Part shown: positions 44,882-54,194 of the stretch, in pieces
Layout: the number at the start of each line of letters is the position of its first letter
Numbering within the stretch: the stretch's first letter is position 1
From: Zwartia vadi
GTDB taxonomy: Bacteria > Pseudomonadota > Gammaproteobacteria > Burkholderiales > Burkholderiaceae_B
NCBI RefSeq assembly: GCF_030410375.1
Contig: NZ_JAUHHE010000009.1
Location: 1 to 64,000, forward strand
Length of the DNA stretch: 64,000 nt
Direction of reading: 5' to 3'
Notes under the pieces: generated by a model
What the model saw: only the letters and a program-made list of their open reading frames with translations
Told to the model about the DNA's origin: nothing
Databases searched by the model: none
Made by a program: the position numbers and the translations under genes

Positions 44882-46507
44882 CTACTTAACCTGTGGCGGA
44901 GTCTCAAAAGTATGGAACGGTGCGGGCGATGGAACTGTCCACTCCAGACCCTCGGCACCTTCCCATGGCTTGGCAGGTGCGCGCTCACCCTTTCCGGCAT
45001 AAGCCTTCAAGACGATGTAGAGGAACAACAACTGCGACAAACCGAACCAGAAAGCGCCGATCGTAGCAATCATATGGAAGTCAGTAAACTGCGCGGCATA
45101 GTCGGCATAACGGCGTGGCATCCCGGCCAAACCCATAAAGTGCATCGGGAAGAAAGTGATGTTGAAAGAGATCATGCTCATCCAGAAGTGCCACTTGCCC
45201 AGACGCTCGTCATACATGTAGCCTGACCACTTTGGCAGCCAGTAGTAGGTACCTGCGAACAGTGCGAACAGGGAGCCTGCAACCAGCACATAGTGGAAGT
45301 GCGCCACAACGTAATACGTATCATGTACCTGGATATCAATCGGCGCCATTGACAGGATCAGCCCGGTGAAGCCGCCGATCGTGAACACAAAAATGAAGCC
45401 AACAGAGAAAAGCATTGGCGTTTCAAAGGTCATGGAACCACGCCACATTGTGGCAACCCAGTTAAACACCTTGACGCCAGTCGGGATCGAAATCAACATC
45501 GTGGCGTACATGAAGTACAACTGCGCTGTCACAGGCATACCTGTTGCAAACATGTGGTGCGCCCAAACGATAAACGACAGGATCGCGATCGACGCTGTCG
45601 CGTAAACCATCGAGGCATAGCCAAACAACTGCTTGCGGGCAAAAGCCGGAACAATGGCGGAGATAATGCCGAAAGCCGGCAAAATCATGATGTAGACCTC
45701 GGGGTGACCAAAGAACCAGAAAATGTGCTGGTACAGAACTGGATCGCCACCCACTGCGGCATTAAAGAAGCCCGTGCCGAAATGGCGGTCGGTCAACACC
45801 ATGGTGATTGCAGCAGCCAAGACGGGCATCACAGCAATCAGGAGGTAGGCGGTGATCAACCATGTCCAGCAGAACAAAGGCATTTTCATCAGTGTCATGC
45901 CAGGTGCGCGCATGTTCAAGATCGTCACGACGATGTTGATTGCACCCATGATGGATGAAGCACCCATGATGTGAACAGCAAAAATCGCCAAGTCCATGCC
46001 AGGACCCATCTGCGCCGTGAGCGGAGCATAAAGGGTCCAGCCGGCTGCCGTTGCGCCACCGGGCACAAAGAACGAGGCGGTCAGCAAGATACCTGCGACG
46101 GGCAACAGCCAGAAACTGAAGTTGTTCATCCTGGCGAATGCCATGTCTGACGCGCCGATTTGCAAAGGAATCATCCAGTTTGCAAAGCCAACAAAGGCGG
46201 GCATGATCGCGCCGAACACCATAATCAGACCGTGCATGGTCGTGAATTGGTTGAACAACTCGGGACGGAAAAACTGCAAGCCTGGCTCGAACAACTCTGT
46301 GCGCAGCAAGAGCGCCAACAGGCCACCCTCGAGAAGCATCGCAAAAGAAAAAATCAGGTACATCGTACCAATATCTTTGTGGTTGGTTGCGAACAACCAA
46401 CGACGCCAACCATGCAGCGATGGACCGTGGTGGTCGTGATCGTGCGCATGATCGTGGTCATGACCGTGGCCGTGGCCACCAATGTGATCTGCTGGAATGC
46501 TACTCAT
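44882..46507 (-). CDS. ctaD: Cytochrome c oxidase subunit I
   Basis: Catalytic heme-copper subunit, 541 residues, 12 helices. [18 protein letters not shown] contains the CuB His and its cross-linked Tyr, [11 protein letters not shown] the other CuB His pair, and [14 protein letters not shown] the heme a3 and heme a ligands. The N-terminal tail is unusual: residues 8-27 hold ten His, mostly as alternating His-Gly, His-Asp and His-Ala, before [19 protein letters not shown] metal-binding role for this tail is plausible. Downstream genes on the same strand are the small assembly protein, DUF2970 and subunit III. Confidence 0.97.
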   Translation of the reverse strand: MSSIPADHIGGHGHGHDHDHAHDHDHHGPSLHGWRRWLFATNHKDIGTMYLIFSFAMLLEGGLLALLLRTELFEPGLQFFRPELFNQFTTMHGLIMVFGAIMPAFVGFANWMIPLQIGASDMAFARMNNFSFWLLPVAGILLTASFFVPGGATAAGWTLYAPLTAQMGPGMDLAIFAVHIMGASSIMGAINIVVTILNMRAPGMTLMKMPLFCWTWLITAYLLIAVMPVLAAAITMVLTDRHFGTGFFNAAVGGDPVLYQHIFWFFGHPEVYIMILPAFGIISAIVPAFARKQLFGYASMVYATASIAILSFIVWAHHMFATGMPVTAQLYFMYATMLISIPTGVKVFNWVATMWRGSMTFETPMLFSVGFIFVFTIGGFTGLILSMAPIDIQVHDTYYVVAHFHYVLVAGSLFALFAGTYYWLPKWSGYMYDERLGKWHFWMSMISFNITFFPMHFMGLAGMPRRYADYAAQFTDFHMIATIGAFWFGLSQLLFLYIVLKAYAGKGERAPAKPWEGAEGLEWTVPSPAPFHTFETPPQVK

Positions 46508-46615
46508 GGCGAACTCCTATCCTGCTTAGGCCGCCCTCTCTTTGTAGGAGAGGACAACGATCTATACGAAATGATCCGTTTGACTTAACCAACACAATGC
46601 CAACTACGTGCTTGC

Positions 46616-47770
46616 TTAGCGCGCAGCCTTGACTTCAGCAGGCGAAACAACCGGGTCTTTACCCTTGCCTGCATTTGTCCATGCCGAACGCGTATAAGTG
46701 ATGACAGAAGCAATCTCGACATCATTAAGCTGCGCGAAAGAAGCCATCGCCGTACCGGGCTTGCCTTTCAACAAAATTTCGATGTTTGCAGCCTTGGGGC
46801 CCATGACCAATGGGCTGCCATCAAGCGCTGGAAAAGCGCCCATGACACCTTTGCCGCTACCTTGGTGGCAGGCCACGCAGTTCGCTGCGTAAACTTTCTC
46901 ACCGCGAGAAATCAGCTCTGCAGCCGTCCACTCTTTATTTGGATCATCGGCTGCCGCAAGCAGCAGTTTTTTCTGTTCAGCAGCCCATTTGGCGTAGTCT
47001 TCTTCGGAGACGACTTTCACGACAATCGGCATGAATGCATGATCCTTACCGCACAACTCGGCACACTGACCACGGAACTCGCCGATCTTGTCGGCGCGGA
47101 ACCAAGTATTGCGCACGAAACCAGGGATCGCATCCTGCTTGACGGCCAAGTCAGGCACCATCCACGAGTGGATCACGTCGGCAGCCGTGACAGCCACGCG
47201 AATCTTTTTGCCGACAGGCACTACCAGCGGATTATCCACTTCCATCAGATAAAAGGGACCCTTGGGCTCTTTGTTTTCAATCTGTGCGCGAGGAGTGGAG
47301 AGGTTGGACAAATACTTGACGCCTGCGGCAGGGCCGTCGATGTACTCATAGCCCCACTTCCATTGGTAACCAGTGACTTTGACAGTCATATCCGCACCAC
47401 TCGTATCCTTCATGGCGACAACGGTACGGGTCGCCGGCAACGCCATCGCAATCACTATAAGGAATGGCACAACAGTCCAAGCGACTTCGACACCCATGTG
47501 CTCATGAAATGTGGCAGGTTTGTGACCGCGTGATTTACGGTGTGCCCAAATCGAGTAGAACATGACACCGAAAACTGCTACGAAGATCACCAGACAGATG
47601 ATCAACATGAACCAATGCAACCAAGCCACATCGCGCGCGATCTGGTTCACTCCCTCGGGGAGATTGAGCTGATTGACGCGCGGCCCACCGGGCATGTCTT
47701 GTACTTGCGCACTCGCGATGCCTGCAAAAAGCATGGCACAGGCGCCCAGTAACCCTCTCAACTTCTTCAT
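46616..47770 (-). CDS. ctaC: Cytochrome c oxidase subunit II with fused cytochrome c domain
   Basis: A 384-residue protein from ATG 47770 (GAGGTCAGC before it); the frame is open to 47941 but the added residues are not leader-like. Signal peptide MKKLRGLLGACAMLFAGIAS, then two helices and the CuA cupredoxin domain with CAELCGKDHAFM. From about residue 295 a class I cytochrome c domain follows: KVYAANCVACHQGSGKG holds the CxxCH heme site, and a later Met (GTAMASFAQ) may be the sixth ligand. The fusion makes this a caa3-type subunit II, able to take electrons through its own heme c. Confidence 0.94.
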   Translation of the reverse strand: MKKLRGLLGACAMLFAGIASAQVQDMPGGPRVNQLNLPEGVNQIARDVAWLHWFMLIICLVIFVAVFGVMFYSIWAHRKSRGHKPATFHEHMGVEVAWTVVPFLIVIAMALPATRTVVAMKDTSGADMTVKVTGYQWKWGYEYIDGPAAGVKYLSNLSTPRAQIENKEPKGPFYLMEVDNPLVVPVGKKIRVAVTAADVIHSWMVPDLAVKQDAIPGFVRNTWFRADKIGEFRGQCAELCGKDHAFMPIVVKVVSEEDYAKWAAEQKKLLLAAADDPNKEWTAAELISRGEKVYAANCVACHQGSGKGVMGAFPALDGSPLVMGPKAANIEILLKGKPGTAMASFAQLNDVEIASVITYTRSAWTNAGKGKDPVVSPAEVKAAR

Positions 47771-47871
47771 GCTGACCTCTAAACACATCGCACCTAGGCG
47801 AATCCAACGATTGGCGACAAAAAACCGCCCCGCTCGAACACCCTGCGCAGAATTATTGTATGGCCAATCAT

Positions 47872-47885
47872 AGGAGGAAATCCTC
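47872..47885. promoter_or_regulatory. Small palindrome in the ctaC/Nudix divergent region
   Basis: GGAGG-AAAT-CCTCC is a perfect 5-4-5 inverted repeat in the 208-bp gap between ctaC and the divergent Nudix gene. It could be an operator or chance. The rest of the gap shows no clear promoter on either side. Confidence 0.25.
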
Positions 47886-47978
47886 CACGTATTAGCACGT
47901 ATCGCAAAGAAACGGTGGTGATTGTAGCGCAGCCTTGGCATCCATGCTGCACTACAATCCCTTTACCCCATCAGGCGT

Positions 47979-48833
47979 ATGCAAAACATGTCAAAAACTT
48001 CGCTTTTCCCAACACGCCAAGGCCTTCAAACGCTTCTAACAAGCCTTCTGAAGCGTGCCACCCAAGAACCTGTTCAAGGGTCCATGCCTCTATATATTGC
48101 AGGCCAACGCTGCGGCTGGCTTTTCCCGGACGCAGCGCAGGCTCTGATGGGTACCAATGGACTATGTTTGAGTGCTACTGCAGCACATATTGGTGAAAAT
48201 GTTCCTCTGGGCGAGCCTCTGGACGCACTGCTAGCCGAAATAGCCTTGAAACTGAAGGCCGCCGGCTGTGCGCCAGGATGGCGCAATGAGTTGCTCGATG
48301 TCTGGACGACTCCAAACGAACCCTCTCTGTCATCCCCCATCCGGATTGCTGCCATCGAGCGGGGCGTCATGCGACCGCTCGGGCTCACCACGCGAGCCGT
48401 ACACCTAAGCGGCTGGTCTAAAGATGGGCGCCTGTGGGTGGCTCGACGGGCCCTGACCAAGGCAACCGATCCAGGAATGTGGGATACCCTCGTTGGAGGA
48501 CTCGTGGGCAATCTGGAGGACGCTGAATTAGCGTTGGTTAGAGAGGCTGACGAAGAGGCGGGTCTGGATGCGCCGGATATTGCGACACGGACCCCCCTTC
48601 GCACCATCGCCCATATGAAGCGTCGTATTCCAGAAGGCTTTCAAACAGAGGCTGTTCTGACATGTGAGTGCATACTACCAGATCGTATTCAACCAACAAA
48701 TCGTGATGGCGAAGTGATGGACATCCAGCTGTTGGATACCATGACCCTTTACAAAATGTTGCTGGAAGACGCCTTTACCCTCGAAGCATCGATTGTCATT
48801 GCTGAGGACTTGTGGCAACGGGCAGCGGACTAG
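47979..48833 (+). CDS. Nudix hydrolase with DUF4743-like N-terminal domain
   Basis: A 284-residue protein. The N-terminal 110 residues (MPLYIAGQRCGWLFPDAAQA) resemble the DUF4743 domain found with Nudix enzymes of the thiamine-pyrophosphokinase-associated type. The Nudix box is complete: GLVGNLEDAELALVREADEE, with its Gly, first Glu and the REaxEE core, about residues 171-193, for binding Mg2+ and hydrolysing a nucleoside diphosphate linked to another group. The substrate is not evident. A second ATG is at 47988. Its last 38 bp overlap the 3' end of the convergent antiporter gene. Confidence 0.85.
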   Translation: MQNMSKTSLFPTRQGLQTLLTSLLKRATQEPVQGSMPLYIAGQRCGWLFPDAAQALMGTNGLCLSATAAHIGENVPLGEPLDALLAEIALKLKAAGCAPGWRNELLDVWTTPNEPSLSSPIRIAAIERGVMRPLGLTTRAVHLSGWSKDGRLWVARRALTKATDPGMWDTLVGGLVGNLEDAELALVREADEEAGLDAPDIATRTPLRTIAHMKRRIPEGFQTEAVLTCECILPDRIQPTNRDGEVMDIQLLDTMTLYKMLLEDAFTLEASIVIAEDLWQRAAD

Positions 48834-51324
48834 TTTGCTGGGCGCGCCAGACTTCAAGGGCACGCATCCGCTGCTTGGCAACCTGTTCAATCGCCTCTCG
48901 AATGGCGGGATCTTTGGACAATAACTGGTCAAAATCCTTGGCTGGCAAACAAAGCACCTTGCTATAGCCTAAAGACCGGACTTCGAAGTTTTCCGGCACG
49001 TCATGATCAAGCAGATACATCTCGCCAAAAAACTCACCCGAGCCTAGTTCAACATGGGTGCCATCAGGCAACAAAATCGTGACCGCCCCCGAGGCGACAA
49101 TATAAAGACCAAACGGCGGGACTTTTTTACCCCAAATCAGCTGGTCAGGTAAAAAAAGTCGAGGTTTTAGCATTCTAGTGACAGAGCGCTGCGCATCAAA
49201 AGGCAGACCCGTCAACAGGGGAACGCGCGCAACCAGTTCGGTTGCATTCATTTCAATATCCAAGGCTGCGTCTTTATCTAGAAACGCCCAGCGCTTGGTG
49301 ACTTGAGTCGACAGGTTTTCGTAGACCTCTCCACTAATTAGAGACTGATCGAACATTTCGCCATAACGCTCTCTCTCCAGACGTCTGGCGATACGACCAA
49401 GATAATGCTCCTGCATCCACAGAGAATAATTTGGATATTGCAACTCCAGGGCATGCAGCGCTTCTCTAATGAAAGACAAACGTTGTGTATGTAATTCGCT
49501 AAGCCGCTCGCAAGCCTCCGCTCCCAAAATATCAGGCAACTTGCTGGAGATGAAATCCAATAATTGTTGGGAGATCGAGCGCATACACATGAGCGCGACA
49601 AAGCGCTGACTCAATTCATACGCTAGCCAACGCTGCACGCCAAATATCTCATACACACGCATTGCCTGCCTGAAACGTCGGGGGTAACGCATGGCACGTG
49701 CTGTACTTGTTTCAAAACCTTTTACACCTCTTAAACGAACGGCCTCCTCGAGCCGCTCAGCGCGACCGAGCAACCGCTCCGCCATATTACGATCGATAAT
49801 CTGATGCTTAAGCACATCAAAATATCGCTCATACTCCTGTCGCGCGAGAATCGTCAGACCCAGATCAACACGCTCCTTGATAGAGAAATGCTCGATGTGA
49901 AGCTCACTCCCCTCTTCTATACTTTTACTGAACGCGGCATACACTCGATCGCGTGCTGCGCCGGACACCTGCTCTGAACGCGCGATTTCATCCGTTTCTT
50001 GTTGAATCATCGCAGTCGCGACAATCACAGCCTGATTGCGTAGCGCACTCTCTTTTTTGGTGAGCAAATTCAGCCCCAGCATTTTGATCATCGGCTGCAA
50101 GGACAAGCCATTGATAAAAAGAGTGGCCAGTACAAAACCGGTTACCGTAATCGCAATAAATTCGCGTGCCTCAATTGGCAAACTCGTCCGCTCAGTCACC
50201 GCAAGCGCAAGCGCAAGAGACAATGCGCCTCTGAGCCCTCCCCACCACAATACAACGCGAAAGCGTGTACCGATCCGCGCACCCAAACCAGAAAAAGAAA
50301 GGAGCGGTACAAGTCCGAACACCACGATTGCACGCGCCATGAGTGTGCCCGCGAACACAATGAAAACATAGAAAAAATGAATCCACGTCGCATTAGCCAT
50401 CACCTTTGGAATCAGCATCGCCGCGAATAAAAAGATGAGAGAATTTGCCCAAAAACCAAACTGGTGCCAGGACTGTGACAACGTCACAAATGTCGTTGGA
50501 GCCATTCTGGTGCGTCCTGTTGAACCCACCACTAAACCCGCGACAACCGTCGCCACCACGCCTGACACATGAAGATAGTGTTCAGACACAAAATAGGAAA
50601 GATACGCAACTGAAATCGTTAATGAAATCTCTGCAGCCGGCCAACCACGCAATAAAGGGAAGGACAAACAGGCGAGGCGCGCCAGCACAAACCCCGTCAC
50701 GCCACCACCGATAAAGAGGTAGAGGAAATTTTGTGACAAAGAGCCAAAACCCAACTCTGCGGTATGAGATAACACACCCATGAGCGCCGCATACAGCGCG
50801 ATCGCAGCCGCATCGTTTAACAAACTCTCACCCTCTACTAAGGTATTAAGTCTGGCTGGCGCACCGACTTCCTTGAAAATACCAATCACCGCCGCAGGAT
50901 CCGTCGTGGCAACGATCGACCCCAGTAAAAGACAGACAACCAGGCTGAATCCTGAGACCTGTGAAAGCATCACTCCCACAAACACTGTACTGATAATGAC
51001 GGCCACCACCGCCATCATCAATATGGGACCGAGGTCATCGAGCAACCTGCGCACGTTCATCGCAAGAGCAGCCTCGAATAACAGGATAGGTAGAAATACG
51101 ACTAAAAATGTATCTGACGATATTTCAAAAGTGCTGAGGATCGTCAAGAACTCGCCCAAGACTGGAGGCGCCCACTGATGGACATGAGAAACATATCCAA
51201 GCACACAGCCTGCGATTGCCAAGAAAACAGAATACGGAAGCTTGACTCGTCCTGCAAGAGGCGGCATGAAGCACACCAGAGCAAGCAAGCCCGTGAGGCC
51301 GAAAACGAATGAATGAATGTCCAT
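48796..51324 (-). CDS. Na+/H+ antiporter (CPA1) with C-terminal cyclic-nucleotide-binding-like domain
   Basis: An 842-residue protein from ATG 51324; a TTG at 51354 is less likely. Residues to about 430 form a 12-helix cation:proton antiporter with ATTDPAAVIG and ESLLNDAAAIALYA, motifs of NhaP/SOS1-type exchangers. A long helical cytosolic stretch follows (about 430-700). Then comes a cNMP-binding fold (LIWGKKVPPFGLYIVASGAV, GSGEFFGEMYLLDH). The phosphate cassette lacks the Arg normally placed after GELALL (here DVPENFEVRS), so cyclic nucleotide binding is doubtful. The layout parallels plant SOS1. Confidence 0.88.
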   Translation of the reverse strand: MDIHSFVFGLTGLLALVCFMPPLAGRVKLPYSVFLAIAGCVLGYVSHVHQWAPPVLGEFLTILSTFEISSDTFLVVFLPILLFEAALAMNVRRLLDDLGPILMMAVVAVIISTVFVGVMLSQVSGFSLVVCLLLGSIVATTDPAAVIGIFKEVGAPARLNTLVEGESLLNDAAAIALYAALMGVLSHTAELGFGSLSQNFLYLFIGGGVTGFVLARLACLSFPLLRGWPAAEISLTISVAYLSYFVSEHYLHVSGVVATVVAGLVVGSTGRTRMAPTTFVTLSQSWHQFGFWANSLIFLFAAMLIPKVMANATWIHFFYVFIVFAGTLMARAIVVFGLVPLLSFSGLGARIGTRFRVVLWWGGLRGALSLALALAVTERTSLPIEAREFIAITVTGFVLATLFINGLSLQPMIKMLGLNLLTKKESALRNQAVIVATAMIQQETDEIARSEQVSGAARDRVYAAFSKSIEEGSELHIEHFSIKERVDLGLTILARQEYERYFDVLKHQIIDRNMAERLLGRAERLEEAVRLRGVKGFETSTARAMRYPRRFRQAMRVYEIFGVQRWLAYELSQRFVALMCMRSISQQLLDFISSKLPDILGAEACERLSELHTQRLSFIREALHALELQYPNYSLWMQEHYLGRIARRLERERYGEMFDQSLISGEVYENLSTQVTKRWAFLDKDAALDIEMNATELVARVPLLTGLPFDAQRSVTRMLKPRLFLPDQLIWGKKVPPFGLYIVASGAVTILLPDGTHVELGSGEFFGEMYLLDHDVPENFEVRSLGYSKVLCLPAKDFDQLLSKDPAIREAIEQVAKQRMRALEVWRAQQTSPLPVATSPQQ

Positions 51325-51402
51325 ACCGAAGGATTCCGTAGGCGCCCTGAACAACGCCTGATAACAGAACCCTATGGTACGTGAAGTTTGTAAATATTGA
51401 CC

Positions 51403-52284
51403 TTAATGCGCCAGAGCCAAACGCATTTTTTTCATGGCGGCCACTTCGATCTGGCGAATACGCTCAGCCGATACGCCAAACTCCTCGGCCAAGTCATGCA
51501 GCGTCGCGCCACTATCGTCCTGAAGCCAGCGCGCCTGCACAATACGCCGTGAGCGTGGATCCAAGGCATCGAGTGCACGATCAAGGCCTGCGCCACGCAT
51601 CATGTCCTCCGCGCGTCGCTCAAGCACCTGAGTCGGATCATCATGACCCTCATCGGACAAATAAGCAATCGGTGCGTAGGCGTCCTCATCGTCATCTTGA
51701 TTTTCAAGCGACATTTCGCGGCCGGACAGTCTGACTTCCATCTCGCGAACATCTTCAGTGCGAACATTGAGTTGTGCCGCGATGTCATCGACTTGCTTGG
51801 AGTCGAGTGTCTGGCCGTCAGGACGCATGCTGCGCAAATTAAAGAAAAGCTTACGCTGCGCCTTTGTCGTGGCGACTTTGACCATCCTCCAGTTGCGGAC
51901 AATGTATTCGTGTATTTCAGCTTTGATCCAATGCACTGCAAACGAAACCAGCCTGACCCCACGCTCGGGATCAAAACGCTTGACAGCCTTCATGAGGCCG
52001 ACATTACCTTCTTGAATCAAATCAGCATGAGGCAATCCATAGCCAAGATACTGACGCGCCACCGAAACAACCAGTCTCAGATGTGACAAAACCAACTCTC
52101 TTGCGGCATCGATATCTTGACTGTCACGCAAGCGACGGGCAAGCTCACTCTCTTGCTCTGGCGTCAGCACAGGCAAGCGATTTACCGTAGAGATATAGGC
52201 CTCAATCGTCCCGAGCGAGCCGGGATTCGAAATAGCCATTGCGAGTTGACTAGGTTGCAAGGTCAAAGCTGCCGTATTTGTCAT
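51403..52284 (-). CDS. rpoH: RNA polymerase sigma factor RpoH (sigma-32)
   Basis: Heat-shock sigma factor, 293 residues from ATG 52284. The RpoH box is visible as QRKLFFNLRSM (about residues 130-140). Region 2 has ADLIQEGNVGLMKAVKRFDP and VRLVSFAVHWIKAEIHEYI. Region 4 ends with the HTH EEFGVSAERIRQIEVAAMKK. A CIRCE-type operator overlies the predicted promoter, so control by the HrcA repressor is likely in addition to the usual post-transcriptional regulation. Confidence 0.96.
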   Translation of the reverse strand: MTNTAALTLQPSQLAMAISNPGSLGTIEAYISTVNRLPVLTPEQESELARRLRDSQDIDAARELVLSHLRLVVSVARQYLGYGLPHADLIQEGNVGLMKAVKRFDPERGVRLVSFAVHWIKAEIHEYIVRNWRMVKVATTKAQRKLFFNLRSMRPDGQTLDSKQVDDIAAQLNVRTEDVREMEVRLSGREMSLENQDDDEDAYAPIAYLSDEGHDDPTQVLERRAEDMMRGAGLDRALDALDPRSRRIVQARWLQDDSGATLHDLAEEFGVSAERIRQIEVAAMKKMRLALAH

Positions 52285-52326
52285 AATGAGAAAGACTCCC
52301 TTTAACGAGGCGTCATCCAAGTTTTA

Positions 52327-52356
52327 ATTTTAGCACTCGAACTCCCCGAGTGCCAA
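52327..52356 (-). promoter_or_regulatory. CIRCE operator overlying the rpoH promoter
   Basis: TTAGCACTC (52330-52338), nine bases, GAGTGCCAA (52348-52356): one mismatch from the CIRCE consensus TTAGCACTC-N9-GAGTGCTAA bound by HrcA. Read on the minus strand, TTGGCA (52356-52351) and TAAAAT (52332-52327) form a sigma-70 type -35/-10 pair with 18-nt spacing, entirely within or against the operator arms. The rpoH start codon is 42 bp beyond. HrcA binding would block polymerase. The operator is seen; HrcA use is inferred. Confidence 0.85.
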
Positions 52357-52472
52357 TATGACGGTTTTATCAGAGGAAAGTTCCGTATTACTCGTCAGAG
52401 TGTTAATCTGAGAGGCGTCCTTCAGATAGCCTGTCGAGTCTGAGATGCTTTTGTTTGTCCCTGGATTTGGGT

Positions 52473-53417
52473 ATGTCCGACTTAGTCAAGTTTCTTTCCA
52501 AAATTTTGCTTGCCTGCCTACTCGTCATCGCCGTGGGCTGGGCGACTTACATCGGCGTGCGTTATTACCACGCTGAACAGGTCGCTTACCGTTGGATTTC
52601 GGGTCTTGCGGCGAAACAAGCCGAGTGGGAAAAGAAAATTACTGCCGAAGGCGGCAATACGCTGACCGGTTTTGCCAAACCAGATGCGCCCCGTGCCGTT
52701 CAAGGACTCGAAGGAAAGTTCGCCGGGCTCGCCTACGATCCGTTGCAAAAACGCCTCTTGGCTGTTGTAAATAAACCCACCTCTATCGTTGTGCTCTCTA
52801 CGGAAGGTCAGCTGCTCGCCACCTTCCCTGTCAAGGGAATGTCCGAGATCAACGGTATTGCGTGGATGGGCGGTAACCGCGTGGCGCTTGTGAACGGTAA
52901 GCGCAATAGGGTTGTGCTGACTGAAATACCTTCTACCCCACAGACACTAGACGTTACGCGCGCTTTTGCTCTATTACTGCGCTTTGGCGAGGGTGAAGAC
53001 GCGAACCAAGGCTTTAACGGCTTAGGTTACGACCTCAAGCGTGATCGTCTCTACATTTCCAAAGAACACAGTCCCAGAACGCTTTATCGTGTCAGTGGAC
53101 TCAATTATCTTCAGTCCCCTGATTCGCGCGGCTTGAGGATCGAAAACATCAGCCACTGGCTCGATGAGGTGCCTTTTGCGACAGATTTATCTTCAGTTGA
53201 GGCGGATCCAAGTAATGGTAGGGTGTTTTTATTAAGCGAAGAATCTCAAATGATCGTGCAACTCGATGGTGACAGTGGAAAAGGGCGCGGTATGCTGTCC
53301 CTCTCACCCAAGGGTTCAAAGCCAATGCCGCGTCCGGAAGGCATCGCAACCGATGACTCCGGCAACCTTTATATTGTCAGCGAACCCAATCTTTTTTACC
53401 GGCTTAAAAAACCCTGA
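52473..53417 (+). CDS. SdiA-regulated domain protein (YjiK-like beta-propeller)
   Basis: A 314-residue protein with an N-terminal membrane anchor (FLSKILLACLLVIAVGWATY) and a periplasmic repeat domain resembling the SdiA-regulated/YjiK six-bladed propeller: KFAGLAYDPLQKRLLAVVNK, EINGIAWMGGNRVALVNGKR, GFNGLGYDLKRDRLYISKEH, DLSSVEADPSNGRVFLLSEE, RPEGIATDDSGNLYIVSEP are successive blades. The family's function is unknown. ATG 52473 is chosen; an in-frame TTG is at 52455. Divergent from rpoH. Confidence 0.75.
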   Translation: MSDLVKFLSKILLACLLVIAVGWATYIGVRYYHAEQVAYRWISGLAAKQAEWEKKITAEGGNTLTGFAKPDAPRAVQGLEGKFAGLAYDPLQKRLLAVVNKPTSIVVLSTEGQLLATFPVKGMSEINGIAWMGGNRVALVNGKRNRVVLTEIPSTPQTLDVTRAFALLLRFGEGEDANQGFNGLGYDLKRDRLYISKEHSPRTLYRVSGLNYLQSPDSRGLRIENISHWLDEVPFATDLSSVEADPSNGRVFLLSEESQMIVQLDGDSGKGRGMLSLSPKGSKPMPRPEGIATDDSGNLYIVSEPNLFYRLKKP

Positions 53418-53438
53418 TACGAGGCATTCGCTCCGGTA

Positions 53439-54125
53439 ATGGCCAGACAACCCCGACTCTACGCATCGGGTTACGCACAGTTGGTGTCGATCCAGTTCAC
53501 CAGCTCCGCACAACAAGCCCTGCAAACGCCTCCACATCACTATTATCGTGACTTGGTCTATTGGCTTGGCCAGCTTTCTTCAGTATGTCAGACGACGATT
53601 CACGGCTGGTCTGTCACCCCACAATACATTTTGTTGCTCGCGACGCCTAAACATGACAAAAGTCTACCCAGCCTCGTGCAAGGTATTGGTCGCAAACTCG
53701 CCCCTCTACTCGGTCTGGGTAGCGTCTTTTCCGGTCGCTATCACTCCATGATTCCCCAACCGGGGCTTTGGGTTTTACCTTCACTGCTTTGGCTGGAGCA
53801 ACAACCGATTCGAGAAAAACTCGTCACCGATGCGGAGGCTTGGCCGTGGTCATCGGCACCCTTGCATGCTGGCGTAGCCGGTCAGCTTCCTGCCTGGCTG
53901 CAGCCCCATCCCGACTACTGGCAATGTGGAAATACCCCTTTCGATCGACAGGCAAACTATCGCAAGCGCTTGACCGAAGGTCTGTCAGCGGCATCCGAGC
54001 TACAAATCAAACAATTCCTGAGAGGCCAGTGGGCGCTAGGTGATGAGGCGTTCGTCTTGGAGTTGCAAAAAAGTGCGACGCGGCGTGTTACGCCAAAACC
54101 GCGCGGCCGCCCAAGAAAATACTGA
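53439..54125 (+). CDS. Degenerate REP-associated tyrosine transposase (Y1/IS200-like) protein
   Basis: A 228-residue intact reading frame that aligns by pattern with RAYT transposases: GYAQLVSIQFTSSAQQAL at the start, FSGRYHSMI at 97-105, WPWSSAPLH at 135-143. The catalytic parts are missing. Residues 61-66 read PQYILL where active enzymes have PNHVHL with two metal-binding His. The helix that carries the catalytic Tyr reads WVLPSLLWLEQQPIRE with no Tyr. The C-terminal tail is basic (TPKPRGRPRKY), an AT-hook-like DNA-binding motif. The open frame despite lost catalysis suggests a domesticated DNA-binding protein. Lies directly before gltB. Confidence 0.78.
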   Translation: MARQPRLYASGYAQLVSIQFTSSAQQALQTPPHHYYRDLVYWLGQLSSVCQTTIHGWSVTPQYILLLATPKHDKSLPSLVQGIGRKLAPLLGLGSVFSGRYHSMIPQPGLWVLPSLLWLEQQPIREKLVTDAEAWPWSSAPLHAGVAGQLPAWLQPHPDYWQCGNTPFDRQANYRKRLTEGLSAASELQIKQFLRGQWALGDEAFVLELQKSATRRVTPKPRGRPRKY

Positions 54126-54127
54126 TC

Positions 54128-54177
54128 CGTCCCCATTTATTTTGCACCTTAGTAGTGCATCCTATTAATTGGGGACG
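54128..54177. repeat. REP-like nested inverted repeat downstream of the transposase-like gene
   Basis: CGTCCCCA (54128-54135) pairs with TGGGGACG (54170-54177), and inside it TGCAC (54143-54147) pairs with GTGCA (54155-54159). The hairpin starts 2 nt after the transposase-like stop codon. GGGGACGCACC-type sequences flanking RAYT genes are common in betaproteobacteria. It could be the cognate site of the upstream protein and also a terminator or leader element before gltB. Confidence 0.6.
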
Positions 54178-54194
54178 CACCCTTCTTTATTTTC

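Noticed and set aside
53439-54125. Active insertion sequence
   Set aside because: Catalytic residues are missing, and there are no terminal repeats or target-site duplication around the gene.
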